Origin: G963662675 sp963662675
GTDB taxonomy: Bacteria > Bacteroidota > Bacteroidia > Bacteroidales > Prolixibacteraceae
Direction: 5' to 3'
Assembly (NCBI GenBank): GCA_963662675.2
Contig: CAXXHP010000002.1
Location: 1-64,000, forward strand
Length of the DNA stretch: 64,000 nt
Part shown: one piece after another, positions 27,373 to 37,180 of the stretch
Layout of the letters: every line of letters starts with the position of its first letter
How positions within the stretch are numbered: the stretch's first letter is position 1
Notes under the pieces: model-generated
What the model was told of the DNA's origin: nothing
Seen by the model: the letters and a program-made list of their open reading frames with translations, nothing else
The model's database searches: none
Position numbers and translations under genes: made by a program

Positions 27373-28227
27373 TTAATATTCCCAAAGATCTTGCTCATAA
27401 TTAAAAATCTCATTCTCGATCCGCTCTGCCTCAAGCATTGCTTCTCGCCCACTAAGGTATTGGCTAATTGCCCTGTTATTATAAGCATTCGATTCTCGAA
27501 TGACATAGCTGTTGAATTTGCGTTTAATAAACAAATCATCAAAAGATAAGTCTTGAGCAGTGTTGCTGGTGTTCATTACAGGACTAGACGCTAATAAATC
27601 ACGTGCTTCAGGATAATAGATCCAAAACACCTGACGGCGCTGAACATTTTCGCGATTCAAATCCTCATCTCTATAATACTCTTGTATTGGACAGATACCG
27701 ATAATCCGGGTATTCATTGTCGAGGTTTGTTTGTCGAAATACCATTCTTCTTTAACCATGAATTGCATTACTTCTTCGCCTCTAATTTCGCCAACGATTA
27801 ACTCTTCTTTAAACTCACCCGTATCAACATCTCTCACGCGACTCGTTTCTGTAGTTGCACCAAATGCTTCTTTAACTTGCTCAAAGGTCATAGGCACCTT
27901 AAATTCATCATCATTCCTAGCATCATAAGCTGTCAAAAGACCGTCCTGAATCCCTTGTAATAGTAGATTTACAAGACTGTTGCGTCCATCAGTCTCCACA
28001 GTTGGGAAATAAAGAACCTGATTCATTTTTTCCCGAAGATCAATAATTCTCCATATTTTTTTGGACCACATAACATCGGCTTCCCGAACATATGGCAATG
28101 CCATTGGCTTCTTTTTGCTAACATCACTCCGTTTATAAGCACCATCAACAATTTGAGCTTGCGAGTCATGTGATGAAGCACATAACACTCCCAAAAATAT
28201 AACTAATACAACGAATACATTTTTCAT
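27373..28227 (-). CDS. gldN: Type IX secretion / gliding motility protein GldN (PorN)
   Basis: The product has 284 residues with a signal peptide (MKNVFVVLVIFLGVLCASSHDSQA). GldN hallmarks are the early KKPMALPYVREADVMWSKKIWRIIDLREKMNQ-type segment (residues about 40-72), GICPIQEYY and the QVFWIYYPEAR motif. It is a periplasmic component that binds GldK to form the large ring anchoring the T9SS motor. The gene starts 1 bp after gldM ends, so they are tightly coupled. The length is normal for the family. Confidence 0.93.
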   Translation of the reverse strand: MKNVFVVLVIFLGVLCASSHDSQAQIVDGAYKRSDVSKKKPMALPYVREADVMWSKKIWRIIDLREKMNQVLYFPTVETDGRNSLVNLLLQGIQDGLLTAYDARNDDEFKVPMTFEQVKEAFGATTETSRVRDVDTGEFKEELIVGEIRGEEVMQFMVKEEWYFDKQTSTMNTRIIGICPIQEYYRDEDLNRENVQRRQVFWIYYPEARDLLASSPVMNTSNTAQDLSFDDLFIKRKFNSYVIRESNAYNNRAISQYLSGREAMLEAERIENEIFNYEQDLWEY

Positions 28228-28228
28228 A

Positions 28229-29842
28229 CTATCTGATTTTAAAGCTTATTGGAGATAACTCTCTGTCGGTGTTATCATCTCCATGAGCAATAATATTGTC
28301 AAAATAAATAATACTCCCAACCGCCAGATTGGAAAATTGTGTTTTCTGTTCTTGAGTAAAGCGATTTGATTTAGATGACCAAGTATTTGTATAACCACCG
28401 GCACCTGTAAATGTCACATCAAATTGAGTGACCGTAAACTTTAAATCAAAATCAAAATCCACCAATGCTGCAAATATTCCTTGTTCGGCCAAGAGCTGCT
28501 CTTTACGTAATACCCCACCATTAATTTCAGCAATAGTAGCAACTGGATCAGGTACTCGTTTCACCCTAAAAACCATTGATCCCATATTTCTGGTAACACC
28601 ATTAATTGGAGCAGTAACGGTTACACTTGTATTTCTTCCATTTATATCTTCCTCAGCTGGATAAGCAAGATAATCATTGCCTTCTTTAACAATCCTACCA
28701 TTAGTAATCGTTACTGTTAGGTTTTCCGAGGGTACTCCAGGTACAGATACACTAATTGGATTGGCTAGGTTTAAATAAAAAACATTCATTTTTGTAGGAG
28801 AGATCGTTACACTAGGCTTGCTTACCTGATATTCCTCCTCAAATGAGTATGTATTTATTCCACCTTCAGGCGTTCTGTAGTTAATGATTCCTTCCCAAGG
28901 AAAAATCCCTTGCTGAGTCGCGGGGACTTCATATATACCTTTGCCATTTACCATCTCCAATGTTCTCCCATTAACAACAATCTCTGGCTGCTGCGTAGAA
29001 TCTTCTGCCGCTAAAAAAACTTCGGCATGATACACATCACCTTCAAGCACATACGATGACCTTGAGATAACAACCGCACCAAGCTTGTTAAACTTAAAGG
29101 AACTGGCATCAATTTGTCCATATAAATAATTCAAAATATTAGATTGTGTATTTTGAATATCAATTTGCAATTTCGAAAGAAGAGTAATTACTGCAATAAG
29201 AGGTTTGCCTTCAAAATTTTCTGACTCCCAGGTCTTTTTTTCACCACCTTCATTTATTCTTGACCTTGGATCTGAAGTATCTAAATCCTGACGAATGGTT
29301 TCTCTAATTGAAGAATCCTCATCAACTAAAACTAAAAGTTCCTCCCGAAGCTTAATGATACTTTCTTTTAACTCAGTAGCCTTTTTAAGCCGAATCATTA
29401 TTTCAGAGGGTGTATTTAATTCATCGTCTTTTTTGATGACAATTGTGTCTCCTTTGGAATTTGTAATAATTGACCTTTCAGTATCAAATTTGTAATCATC
29501 CAACCCAGATATGTTCGTGCCTCCAGATTCTAATACCAATAATTCCTTGATATCGTATATCTTGTTTATCAAGGAATCAACACTAGATTTTGCCTGTTTA
29601 GCTTTGTTATACCATGGTCTCACCTTATCTTGATTTAACTCATAGGCTTGGCTAAACGAGGCATATAGTTGGTCATTCTTTAAATCCAGTCCTTTAAACG
29701 TCTGAACAAGACTTGAGTCTACAACCCGAAAAGCATCTAGCACCTCTGATGCAACATTCATTGCCATCATTGCTAACAGCACCAGATACATCATGTTTAT
29801 CATTTTTTGCCGCGGTGTTTCCGGGCAATTTTTTGTTCCCAT
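28229..29842 (-). CDS. gldM: Type IX secretion motor protein GldM (PorM)
   Basis: The product has 537 residues. The N-terminus MGTKNCPETPRQKMINMMYL leads into one membrane helix (about 15-33), followed by a long periplasmic part of helical then repeated beta domains, the known four-domain GldM plan. The segment NCPETPRQKMINMMYLVL is a strong family signature. GldM with GldL forms the proton-driven rotary motor that powers T9SS and gliding, with its periplasmic shaft reaching the GldK/GldN ring. It lies in the gldK-L-M-N order with 16 bp to gldL. Confidence 0.95.
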   Translation of the reverse strand: MGTKNCPETPRQKMINMMYLVLLAMMAMNVASEVLDAFRVVDSSLVQTFKGLDLKNDQLYASFSQAYELNQDKVRPWYNKAKQAKSSVDSLINKIYDIKELLVLESGGTNISGLDDYKFDTERSIITNSKGDTIVIKKDDELNTPSEIMIRLKKATELKESIIKLREELLVLVDEDSSIRETIRQDLDTSDPRSRINEGGEKKTWESENFEGKPLIAVITLLSKLQIDIQNTQSNILNYLYGQIDASSFKFNKLGAVVISRSSYVLEGDVYHAEVFLAAEDSTQQPEIVVNGRTLEMVNGKGIYEVPATQQGIFPWEGIINYRTPEGGINTYSFEEEYQVSKPSVTISPTKMNVFYLNLANPISVSVPGVPSENLTVTITNGRIVKEGNDYLAYPAEEDINGRNTSVTVTAPINGVTRNMGSMVFRVKRVPDPVATIAEINGGVLRKEQLLAEQGIFAALVDFDFDLKFTVTQFDVTFTGAGGYTNTWSSKSNRFTQEQKTQFSNLAVGSIIYFDNIIAHGDDNTDRELSPISFKIR

Positions 29843-29858
29843 ATCTCCAGGTTAAATA

Positions 29859-30827
29859 TTATTTTTTATAATTCATGGCACCAAGCATGTTGCCATAAAC
29901 TGAATTCAATGCTTCCAAATGCTTATTTAACTCTGTAGCGTTAGCCTGATATTTTTTAATTTCGTCCAAAGAGGAAGCAATCACCTGATTCATCTGATTT
30001 GCTTCTTTAAAGAACTTATGAGAAGCTTGCAATTGTTCGTTGGTTTCTTTAAGTTGAATTTCATAAGATGAGCTCAATGCTTCTATATTTTTATTCATCT
30101 TAATCATATTCTCCCCATATGTTTGAGAATTCTTTTCTAAATCTTCAAAGCCTTTATCAATCACCTGAGTTACTTTGCTATATGAATCAACAAGTCTACT
30201 ACCCGATTGATTAAGCTGGTTTGTAAATTCAGCACCTGAAACTGCAAGCTGATTAATCATATCATCACCTTTGGAAGATAGATTCTGGGCAGTTGAAGTA
30301 TATGAACTTACCAATAAATTAACTGAATCGTTAATATTATCATTTGCCTGATTATTTATTTCTGCAAATGTATTCATTGACTCGGATGCCGAGTTTAAAT
30401 TTTTCACATAAATATCAGTCGCTAGGGTTGCTGATGAAATATCACTGATAGAAGAAGCAGTATTGCTAAGATCAGTTAGACCTTTTGACACTCTGGATAT
30501 TAGATCCGGAGATATATCAGCATTGTCAAAAAATTGACTTAACCGTTTTCCTGATGTGTTTTCATCGTCAAGACTTTCTGGATCATATTCATCACTTAAC
30601 TCTGGATAAACCTTCGACCATTCGGGCATTTCCAAAGGAGGTTCAAAAGCAGAGATAAAGAAAATGAATGCTTCAGTACAAAGGCCTACAATAAGCAGTG
30701 GTCCTGAATATGACCAGTGCATTAGCTTAAACAAAGCTCCAAGCAATACAACCGAAGCTCCTAGGTTATAAACATATCCTGTAAAGATTTTCCAGCGTTT
30801 ACTTTGAAGAATTTCACCAAAATTCAT
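29859..30827 (-). CDS. gldL: Type IX secretion motor protein GldL (PorL)
   Basis: The product has 322 residues. Two membrane helices (about 16-36 and 42-62) lie at the N-terminus. The second contains a buried acidic residue (Glu52 in VGLCTEAFIFF) that matches the proton-path glutamate of the family, and LGALFKLMHW is conserved. The long cytoplasmic C-terminal part is coiled-coil-like, rich in Ser, Asn and Gln. It partners with GldM in the inner-membrane motor. It sits between gldK and gldM with gaps of about 15 bp. Confidence 0.95.
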   Translation of the reverse strand: MNFGEILQSKRWKIFTGYVYNLGASVVLLGALFKLMHWSYSGPLLIVGLCTEAFIFFISAFEPPLEMPEWSKVYPELSDEYDPESLDDENTSGKRLSQFFDNADISPDLISRVSKGLTDLSNTASSISDISSATLATDIYVKNLNSASESMNTFAEINNQANDNINDSVNLLVSSYTSTAQNLSSKGDDMINQLAVSGAEFTNQLNQSGSRLVDSYSKVTQVIDKGFEDLEKNSQTYGENMIKMNKNIEALSSSYEIQLKETNEQLQASHKFFKEANQMNQVIASSLDEIKKYQANATELNKHLEALNSVYGNMLGAMNYKK

Positions 30828-30841
30828 AATTCTTAGTTTAA

Positions 30842-32179
30842 TTAAAAATCATTCCCAAATGAAGACCTTACACAACGAAATCCGATATATGATTTTGCAG
30901 TATCTTGATATTCATAACTTCGCGTTGACGTTTGTATGTAGTTTGCAATATCTTTCCAAGAACCACCACGGATAACTTTTCTTTTCATAACAGGCGCATC
31001 GTCAGGTGTTGCATTATACTCATAATTTGGATTAAAGTCGTTTATATACATATAAGCTGATTCGTCATATGCACTTTTGGTCCATTCTGCAACATTCCCT
31101 GACATATCATATAGTCCAAAATTATTAGGATCATAATTACCCACTTTTACAGTAGCCATTCCTCCATCCTCAACATAATTACCTCTAAGAGGCTTGAAGT
31201 TTGCTAGGAACTCACCTTCATCATCGCGTGTATAATATCCACCCCACGGGTACATTGAGACTTGCTTATTTCCTCTTGCAGCATATTCCCATTCTGTTTC
31301 GGTTGGTAAACGATAATCCTGAACTGGTTCTTCATTACTTCCCAAAAGATATTCATTATGCAGCCTAGTCCTCCAATGACAAAACGCTAAAGCCTGCGAC
31401 CAGGTTACACCGACTGCAGGATAATCGTCAAAGCCAGGATGCCAAAAATAGCGTGTAGCCCATGGTTCATTGTATGAATATGTGTAATCACGAATCCAAA
31501 CAAGAGTGTCCGGATAAACATTAACTTGCTCATTAAATATAAATGAAGATCTATTTTCAATAAGAGATGACTCTCCATTTTTATCAGTTACTGTACCATT
31601 ATAGCTTTGAGTTTCATAATCGTACATATTTGATCTCTTGGCCGCTTGTTGAAAATCTATCCAATAGTAGGTATAGAAAAGCTTTCTGGAATCCACTTCC
31701 TTTTTGCTAAAAAATCGCTCATCCTCAGGAATATACATCTCCTCTAATGCATCAACATAATCCGGATTATCCCACTCCAATTTCTCATTCCAATTTAATA
31801 CTGGCTGATCAATTGGGTTACCATAGCGATCTTCTGTGATATAGAACTCAGGATATTGTTCCCCTACCAATGTTCTAGCAATTGAATCACGAACCCAGTT
31901 CACAAACTGCCTATATTCATTATTGGTGATTTCAGTATCATCCATCCAAAAAGGATCGACAGATATTGTTTTGGTTGGTGTTTCAGACCAGTTCGCATCC
32001 TGATCACTTGGCCCAATATTAACACTCCCTCTATGTATAAAGGTCATGCCATATGGGGCTGGCTCGAACCATTTCCCGCGCCCTAAAACGCCAGTCAACT
32101 CGCCACTTCCTGTTTGGTTACAGCTAGTAATCGAAAGAACAGAAACGATAAAGAAACCTAGTAGAAATATTTTTTTCAT
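30842..32179 (-). CDS. gldK: Type IX secretion lipoprotein GldK (PorK)
   Basis: The product has 445 residues. The lipoprotein signal ends SITSC (Cys20). A SUMF1-like domain follows: GMTFIHRGSVNIGPSD, WMDDTEITNNEYRQFVNWVRD, AVGVTWSQALAFCHWR, RLPTETEWEYAARG, YDMSGNVAEWTK, RKVIRGGSWKDIANY and SYIGFRCVRSSF. The Cys required for formylglycine synthesis is absent, as in other GldK proteins. GldK is an outer-membrane lipoprotein forming a ring with GldN. Its position directly after porP and before gldL is the classic PorP-K-L-M-N order. Confidence 0.94.
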   Translation of the reverse strand: MKKIFLLGFFIVSVLSITSCNQTGSGELTGVLGRGKWFEPAPYGMTFIHRGSVNIGPSDQDANWSETPTKTISVDPFWMDDTEITNNEYRQFVNWVRDSIARTLVGEQYPEFYITEDRYGNPIDQPVLNWNEKLEWDNPDYVDALEEMYIPEDERFFSKKEVDSRKLFYTYYWIDFQQAAKRSNMYDYETQSYNGTVTDKNGESSLIENRSSFIFNEQVNVYPDTLVWIRDYTYSYNEPWATRYFWHPGFDDYPAVGVTWSQALAFCHWRTRLHNEYLLGSNEEPVQDYRLPTETEWEYAARGNKQVSMYPWGGYYTRDDEGEFLANFKPLRGNYVEDGGMATVKVGNYDPNNFGLYDMSGNVAEWTKSAYDESAYMYINDFNPNYEYNATPDDAPVMKRKVIRGGSWKDIANYIQTSTRSYEYQDTAKSYIGFRCVRSSFGNDF

Positions 32180-32213
32180 AGCAATGCTGCATTTAGCTTA
32201 ATACATAATACCA

Positions 32214-33158
32214 TTACAAGTATCGTACGCTTTTATATTTTTTATATCTGTTTTTACCAAGATCTAAAGTGTAATTCAGGAACAATTCATGTGAACCATA
32301 ACTATGCTGACCAATGGCCGATGTTATCAAATCATAAGCATAACCAACTCTTAACCCATTCATCATTTCAAACCTAAAAAGAACAACAACTGCATCATTT
32401 GGACGATAACTAAGCCCTCCCCAAAATCGCTCCTTATACATCAAGTCAGCATTAAAATCAAACTGAGTACTAGCAAGATCTGTTTTAATAAAAACAGATG
32501 GTTGCAAAACAAATAACGGATCTGACAATTTAATATTGTACCCTCCATTGACATAAAAATGGGGGGTAAAATAAGTATAAGCCATATCCGAGAACTCAAT
32601 CTTCGCTTGATTTAAATGAGTCACCGACACTCCAACATGGTAATTCTTCGACTTCAAATATAAACCAAATCCAATATCAAATGCAACTTGACTAACATCT
32701 CCTGAAGGAATTAATCCATCGGAAGTCGGGGTTACATAATAGCTGCCTCCGGGAACATACCAATCGCCATTAATGGCTTTATTGAAAACCCCAAAAGACA
32801 TCCCAATTCCCAAATCTCCAAGATCAGTAGGCGTAATATACGCATAATTCAAATTTATCAATGTGTTTTTTTCAAATCCTAGTTCATCACTGATAATATT
32901 TAAACCTAAGCCACTCGTTCCGCCCAACATTTCGATTGAAGACTCAACACTAAACACCAATGTTTCAGGAGCTCCTTCAAATCCAGACCACTGATATCGG
33001 TTTAGAATTAAACCAGAAATAGCACCACTGCTCCCTGCAAACCCAGGATTATAAGTCAACTGAGTTAACTTATTAAAGCTGAACTGCGGATCCTGTTGTG
33101 CTTTTGCGGCTAAGTTAGATATTATTAACAAAAATAAAAAGCAAAAATATTTTTTCAT
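32214..33158 (-). CDS. porP: PorP/SprF family outer-membrane protein (T9SS PorP)
   Basis: The product has 314 residues. The signal peptide ends LAAKAQQ and is followed by the family signature DPQFSFNKLTQLTYNPGFAG. The rest is a beta-rich barrel pattern with regular aromatic residues, ending in a Lys/Tyr-rich strand. It is the first gene of the porP-gldK-gldL-gldM-gldN operon and likely a core or substrate-binding outer-membrane part of the T9SS. It has the same family as the adhesin-linked protein at 9804-10769 but is only distantly similar. Confidence 0.92.
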   Translation of the reverse strand: MKKYFCFLFLLIISNLAAKAQQDPQFSFNKLTQLTYNPGFAGSSGAISGLILNRYQWSGFEGAPETLVFSVESSIEMLGGTSGLGLNIISDELGFEKNTLINLNYAYITPTDLGDLGIGMSFGVFNKAINGDWYVPGGSYYVTPTSDGLIPSGDVSQVAFDIGFGLYLKSKNYHVGVSVTHLNQAKIEFSDMAYTYFTPHFYVNGGYNIKLSDPLFVLQPSVFIKTDLASTQFDFNADLMYKERFWGGLSYRPNDAVVVLFRFEMMNGLRVGYAYDLITSAIGQHSYGSHELFLNYTLDLGKNRYKKYKSVRYL

Positions 33159-33275
33159 AAAACTGGCTACTATGCCATTTGTAATTTAAACAATAAGATA
33201 AATTGGAAACACTTCAAACACTATTTATTAAACCATCTCGTTTTGCAAACTTATTCAACGTGTTTTATGGCTGGT

Positions 33276-34430
33276 TTATTTTACTAAACGATTTAATTTA
33301 CGAATACTCCTCCACCAACGATCTGGAATCTCACATTGAGCTGCTGATTTATAATCTTCATAAGTACAAGGAATGATATGTTCAATATTTCCTTTTCCAT
33401 CAGCAATTTTCATCCACCACCTACCAGTTTTCTGACTTTGATAAAAAGCTAATGGTAAATCTATATCATCAATATCAATGATAAACTCACTAAAATCTTC
33501 TTGATTCTGATCTGGACTTTCAATTACTTTATAATATACACCTTCAATAAAGTGCCAAATAATTTGAGACATTAGCTTACTGCTTAGGTCTTGAACATCA
33601 AGCTGCGGGATGAGGTTAAAAAATCCAGCGACTTTAAGTTGGTCTCCCATTCCAGCATAATGGGCAATCTGGCATGCTTCTTCTGCATAAAGACCATTAG
33701 GAGAAGCAAAATACTGCCCCGGGGCTTCGACCTGACGAACTGCATTTAAGTCAAAACTCAGCACATCGGCATCTCTCATGTAAGGCTCAATCTCTGCAAC
33801 ATTATACCTTAATTGTCCAAGTCGCTTAGCATCTGCCTCCAAAGTTGATGCATAATCAAGCTCTAATGAGTCTGTAAAATACTTCTGGTACCCTAGTGTA
33901 GTTTGAGAAAATATGTTTGGATTCTTTTCAAATACAAAATTTAGATAATTTTCCGAATTAATCGTTTTTGCCCCTTTCTGATAGTCAATCTTAGGGTCGA
34001 TGTTAATCAAGTTGAACATTTTGTCTTCAAATGCTTTTGCAATACCGAAAGTAATATCTTGGCTTCCTCCAACAACCACGACAGTAATTCCAAGGCTTAT
34101 AAGATGACTACAGACATCTCGTAATGCAAAATAAGTGTCATTTGCAGAATTCCCTCTTTTAATATTTCCAAGATCCAGAATTTTTAAACGAGGTGCAATC
34201 CGATTAAGGCAATACAGGTGTTCCCTAATTTTATTTGGTGACTTTGCGCTCCCTTCCACTATTGAATTTCGGTCTTCTTCAACTCCAACGATCGCAATTT
34301 TTGCTTTTTCTAAAGGTATTTTTGTCTGATTCTTCTCTAGCAATGAAGCTAAAGCAAATTTTTTCTGCACCCATGGGGCAAGTTTAAATTTGGAAAAATC
34401 AATGGGATCTAGGTAAAGGTCCAGGTTCAT
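33276..34430 (-). CDS. Arginase/formimidoylglutamase-fold protein with degenerate metal site
   Basis: The product has 384 residues. The ureohydrolase fold is indicated by VVVVGGSQDITFGIAKAF, LINIDPKIDY and DVLSFDLNAVRQVEAPG, which align with the three manganese-binding motifs of arginases (GGDHS, DAHxD and SxDxDxxDP). Key ligands are changed: His to Gln in GGSQD (121-125), the DAHxD motif to DPKID, and the second Asp of SxDxD to Asn (SFDLNA, 225-230). Loss of catalysis is therefore likely, though such proteins are often annotated as formimidoylglutamase. The gene lies between topA and the T9SS operon, which might hint at a regulatory or structural job. That is inference. Confidence 0.8.
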   Translation of the reverse strand: MNLDLYLDPIDFSKFKLAPWVQKKFALASLLEKNQTKIPLEKAKIAIVGVEEDRNSIVEGSAKSPNKIREHLYCLNRIAPRLKILDLGNIKRGNSANDTYFALRDVCSHLISLGITVVVVGGSQDITFGIAKAFEDKMFNLINIDPKIDYQKGAKTINSENYLNFVFEKNPNIFSQTTLGYQKYFTDSLELDYASTLEADAKRLGQLRYNVAEIEPYMRDADVLSFDLNAVRQVEAPGQYFASPNGLYAEEACQIAHYAGMGDQLKVAGFFNLIPQLDVQDLSSKLMSQIIWHFIEGVYYKVIESPDQNQEDFSEFIIDIDDIDLPLAFYQSQKTGRWWMKIADGKGNIEHIIPCTYEDYKSAAQCEIPDRWWRSIRKLNRLVK

Positions 34431-34470
34431 TTGTACAATATTTTCAAAACATTGAATTTAACCTTTTAAA

Positions 34471-34501
34471 TAAAAAAGGCAAACAAAAATATTGCTTGCC
34501 T
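34471..34501 (-). terminator. Terminator after topA
   Basis: On the minus strand AGGCAAGCA pairs with TGTTTGCCT (one G-T pair) and is followed by TTTTTTA. It separates topA from the arginase-fold gene downstream. Confidence 0.75.
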
Positions 34502-34507
34502 AGAAAT

Positions 34508-36832
34508 CTATTTTTTCTTGCCTCTTTTGGGACTCGGTCCATCTTTGATAATTTTAAGACAATCATCCAAACTTAATTTTTCAGCTTCTGTGTCTTTGGG
34601 AAGTTTATAATTTTTCTTCTTATATGAAATATAAGGTCCCCACCTCCCATTTAGTACACGCAAATCCGGATCTTCGTCAAATGTTTTAATTAAAGCTTTC
34701 CTATCCTTTTCACGTTTTGCTTCAATCAATTCTATTGCTCGTTCAAGAACAACAGTATATGGATCATCAACATCTTTTTCTAAAGACACAAATTTGCTGT
34801 CGTGTCGCACATAAGGACCAAAACGACCAATTGCTACAGTTACTTTTTTATCTTCATATTCTCCTAGATCCCGAGGAAGTTTAAATAATTCCAGAGCTTC
34901 TTCCAATGTTATGGTTTCCAGTATTTGTCCTGTTCGCAAACTTGCAAACTGAGGTTTTTCTCCATCCTCGGTCGTTTCACCCAACTGTGCCAGAGCTCCA
35001 TAACGACCAATTTTCACATAGACTGGCTTCCCACTTATCGGATCGTCACCTAAATTTCGTTCTCCATTTGTGCGTTCTGAAACCTCAAGAGCATTAACCA
35101 CATCTTTGTCAAATGGCTCATAAAACTCTTTAATCACTTCATTCCAAACTCGCTTCCCATCAGCTATCTCGTCAAATTCAACCTCCACATTGGCCGTAAA
35201 ACTGTAATTCATGATTTGATCAAAATACTTAATCAGAAAGTCAGTTACTACCATTCCTATATCTGTTGGGAAGAGCTTTGATTTCTCGGCACCAGTTATC
35301 TCGGTATTTAATTTTTCGCTTACCTGATTGGATTTCAAAGTAAGTTGCGTGAAATTGCGCTCAATGCCCGGTCTGTCTTCCTTTAAAACATAACCCCGGT
35401 TTTGAATCGTTGTAATTGTTGGCGCATAAGTTGACGGACGACCAATACCTTGCTCCTCTAGCTTTTTCACCAAGCTGGCTTCTGTATATCTTGGAGGCTT
35501 TTGCGAAAAGCGCTGCGTAGCCTGAATAAGCTCCGGACGAAGTTGTTGGTTCACTTCAACAGGAGGAAGTAAAGATTTTGCATCACCATTTTCTTCTTCA
35601 CTATCGGTTGATTCCAAATACACCCGAAGAAATCCATCAAACTTGATGATTTCGCCTGTTGCCTGAAAATACTCGGAAGAATTAGAAACCTTTATATTAA
35701 CAGTTGTACGCTCCAATTCTGCATCGGCCATTTGTGAAGCAATTGTCCGCTTCCAAATTAATTCATACAAACGTTTTTCTTGGTTACTTCCAGCTACTTC
35801 GTCCTTATCCATATAGGTTGGCCGAATAGCCTCATGTGCTTCCTGTGCTCCTTTTGATTTCGTTTTATACTGTCTAAATTTAAAATATTGATCGCCATGA
35901 AGCTCCGATATTTTACTTTTTGCCGTATTTATGGCTAACGAAGACAAGTTTACAGAATCGGTACGCATATAGGTAATTTTACCTGCCTCGTACAAACGTT
36001 GAGCCACGGACATGGTTTGCGAAACGGAATAGCCTAATTTTCGACTAGCTTCTTGTTGAAGAGTGGAGGTTGTAAATGGAGCTGCCGGTGTTCTCTTTGA
36101 TGGTTTTTTTACAATATCTGCAATATTAAAATCTGCAGAATTACACTTTTCCAAAAATTCCTGTGCTTCACTTTTCGTTGTAAATCGTTTATTAAGTTCG
36201 GCTTTTAGTTCAACAGAATTTCCATCTTTTGTAGGCACAAGAAAGATTGCAGAAACCCGAAAACTTGAAGTGCTTTCAAATTTAATAATATCTCGCTCCC
36301 TCTCTACGATAAGCTTAACAGCCACAGATTGGACTCTCCCCGCAGAGAGTGAAGGCTTTACCTTCTTCCAGAGCACCGGAGATACTTTGAACCCGACAAT
36401 ACGGTCGAGTACCCGTCTTGCTTGTTGAGCATCCACCAAATTGATATCAATTGGTCGAGGATTCTGTATTGCACTTAAAATGGCTTCTTTTGTAATCTCA
36501 TGAAAAACAATACGCTTTGTTTTTTCAGGATCCAATTTTAGCACCTGTTGTAAATGCCATGCAATTGCCTCTCCTTCGCGGTCCTCATCAGATGCTATCC
36601 ATACCGTCTGGGCTGATTTTGCCATCTTCTTTAAGTCGGCAACAATTTTCTTTTTATCTGGAGATACAATATACTTTGGTTCGAAATTGTTTTCCATGTC
36701 AATTCCAAAATCCTTCTTTTCGAGATCTCTGATATGCCCCATACTTGAAGTTACCAGGAATTCTTTCCCTAAAAATTTTTCAATTGTTTTTGCTTTGGCA
36801 GGGGACTCAACAATAACCAGATTCTCGTGCAT
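34508..36832 (-). CDS. topA: DNA topoisomerase I (type IA)
   Basis: The product has 774 residues. The N-terminal TOPRIM domain starts LVIVESPAKAKTIEKFLG, with ASDEDREGEAIAWHL carrying the acidic metal-binding residues. The active-site tyrosine is in ITYMRTDSVNLS. GIGRPSTYAPTITTIQNRGYV is conserved. The C-terminus has the repeated GRFGPY/GRYGAL/GRWGPY modules that replace zinc fingers in many Bacteroidota enzymes. It relaxes negative supercoils in the cytoplasm. The start is supported by an AGGAGGTA ribosome-binding site at 36838-36845 (minus strand), unusually strong for this phylum. Confidence 0.97.
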   Translation of the reverse strand: MHENLVIVESPAKAKTIEKFLGKEFLVTSSMGHIRDLEKKDFGIDMENNFEPKYIVSPDKKKIVADLKKMAKSAQTVWIASDEDREGEAIAWHLQQVLKLDPEKTKRIVFHEITKEAILSAIQNPRPIDINLVDAQQARRVLDRIVGFKVSPVLWKKVKPSLSAGRVQSVAVKLIVERERDIIKFESTSSFRVSAIFLVPTKDGNSVELKAELNKRFTTKSEAQEFLEKCNSADFNIADIVKKPSKRTPAAPFTTSTLQQEASRKLGYSVSQTMSVAQRLYEAGKITYMRTDSVNLSSLAINTAKSKISELHGDQYFKFRQYKTKSKGAQEAHEAIRPTYMDKDEVAGSNQEKRLYELIWKRTIASQMADAELERTTVNIKVSNSSEYFQATGEIIKFDGFLRVYLESTDSEEENGDAKSLLPPVEVNQQLRPELIQATQRFSQKPPRYTEASLVKKLEEQGIGRPSTYAPTITTIQNRGYVLKEDRPGIERNFTQLTLKSNQVSEKLNTEITGAEKSKLFPTDIGMVVTDFLIKYFDQIMNYSFTANVEVEFDEIADGKRVWNEVIKEFYEPFDKDVVNALEVSERTNGERNLGDDPISGKPVYVKIGRYGALAQLGETTEDGEKPQFASLRTGQILETITLEEALELFKLPRDLGEYEDKKVTVAIGRFGPYVRHDSKFVSLEKDVDDPYTVVLERAIELIEAKREKDRKALIKTFDEDPDLRVLNGRWGPYISYKKKNYKLPKDTEAEKLSLDDCLKIIKDGPSPKRGKKK

Positions 36833-36837
36833 AAAAT

Positions 36838-36845
36838 TACCTCCT
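36838..36845 (-). promoter_or_regulatory. Strong Shine-Dalgarno sequence for topA
   Basis: Minus-strand AGGAGGTA lies 5 bases before the ATG. Most genes in this window lack such a motif, so it stands out and fixes the topA start. Confidence 0.7.
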
Positions 36846-37180
36846 GTTTTGTGAAAATTTCTGCAAATAAAAGAAATAGTAAGCCGAACTTCAAATTTTA
36901 GATCAATATTTTTTTTTACATATTTCTTTGAAAATGATTATTTTATTGAATCTGCCCCATAAAAATGACATACAATCCGATTATAAAAACACAGAGATCT
37001 TTAAGCCAGATGATATCCATAAAGCCTCCTTCCTATATTCTATGAACAGCTATATTTAAACCCAATTTAAGTAGATAAATACTCAAATAATTAGCATGTT
37101 ACAGATTGAACAGGCAGGGGAAATAAAAATATTGATCGTTTCGTTATCTTTGTCACCTGATATTATAAAAATATAGCTTG
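36846..37180. other. Divergent intergenic region between topA and the PBP gene
   Basis: About 335 bp of AT-rich DNA carries no gene. A TATCTTTG element at 37145-37152, about 29 bp before the plus-strand ATG, fits the Bacteroidota -7 consensus for the penicillin-binding protein gene. A -33 TTG at proper spacing was not seen. Confidence 0.45.
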
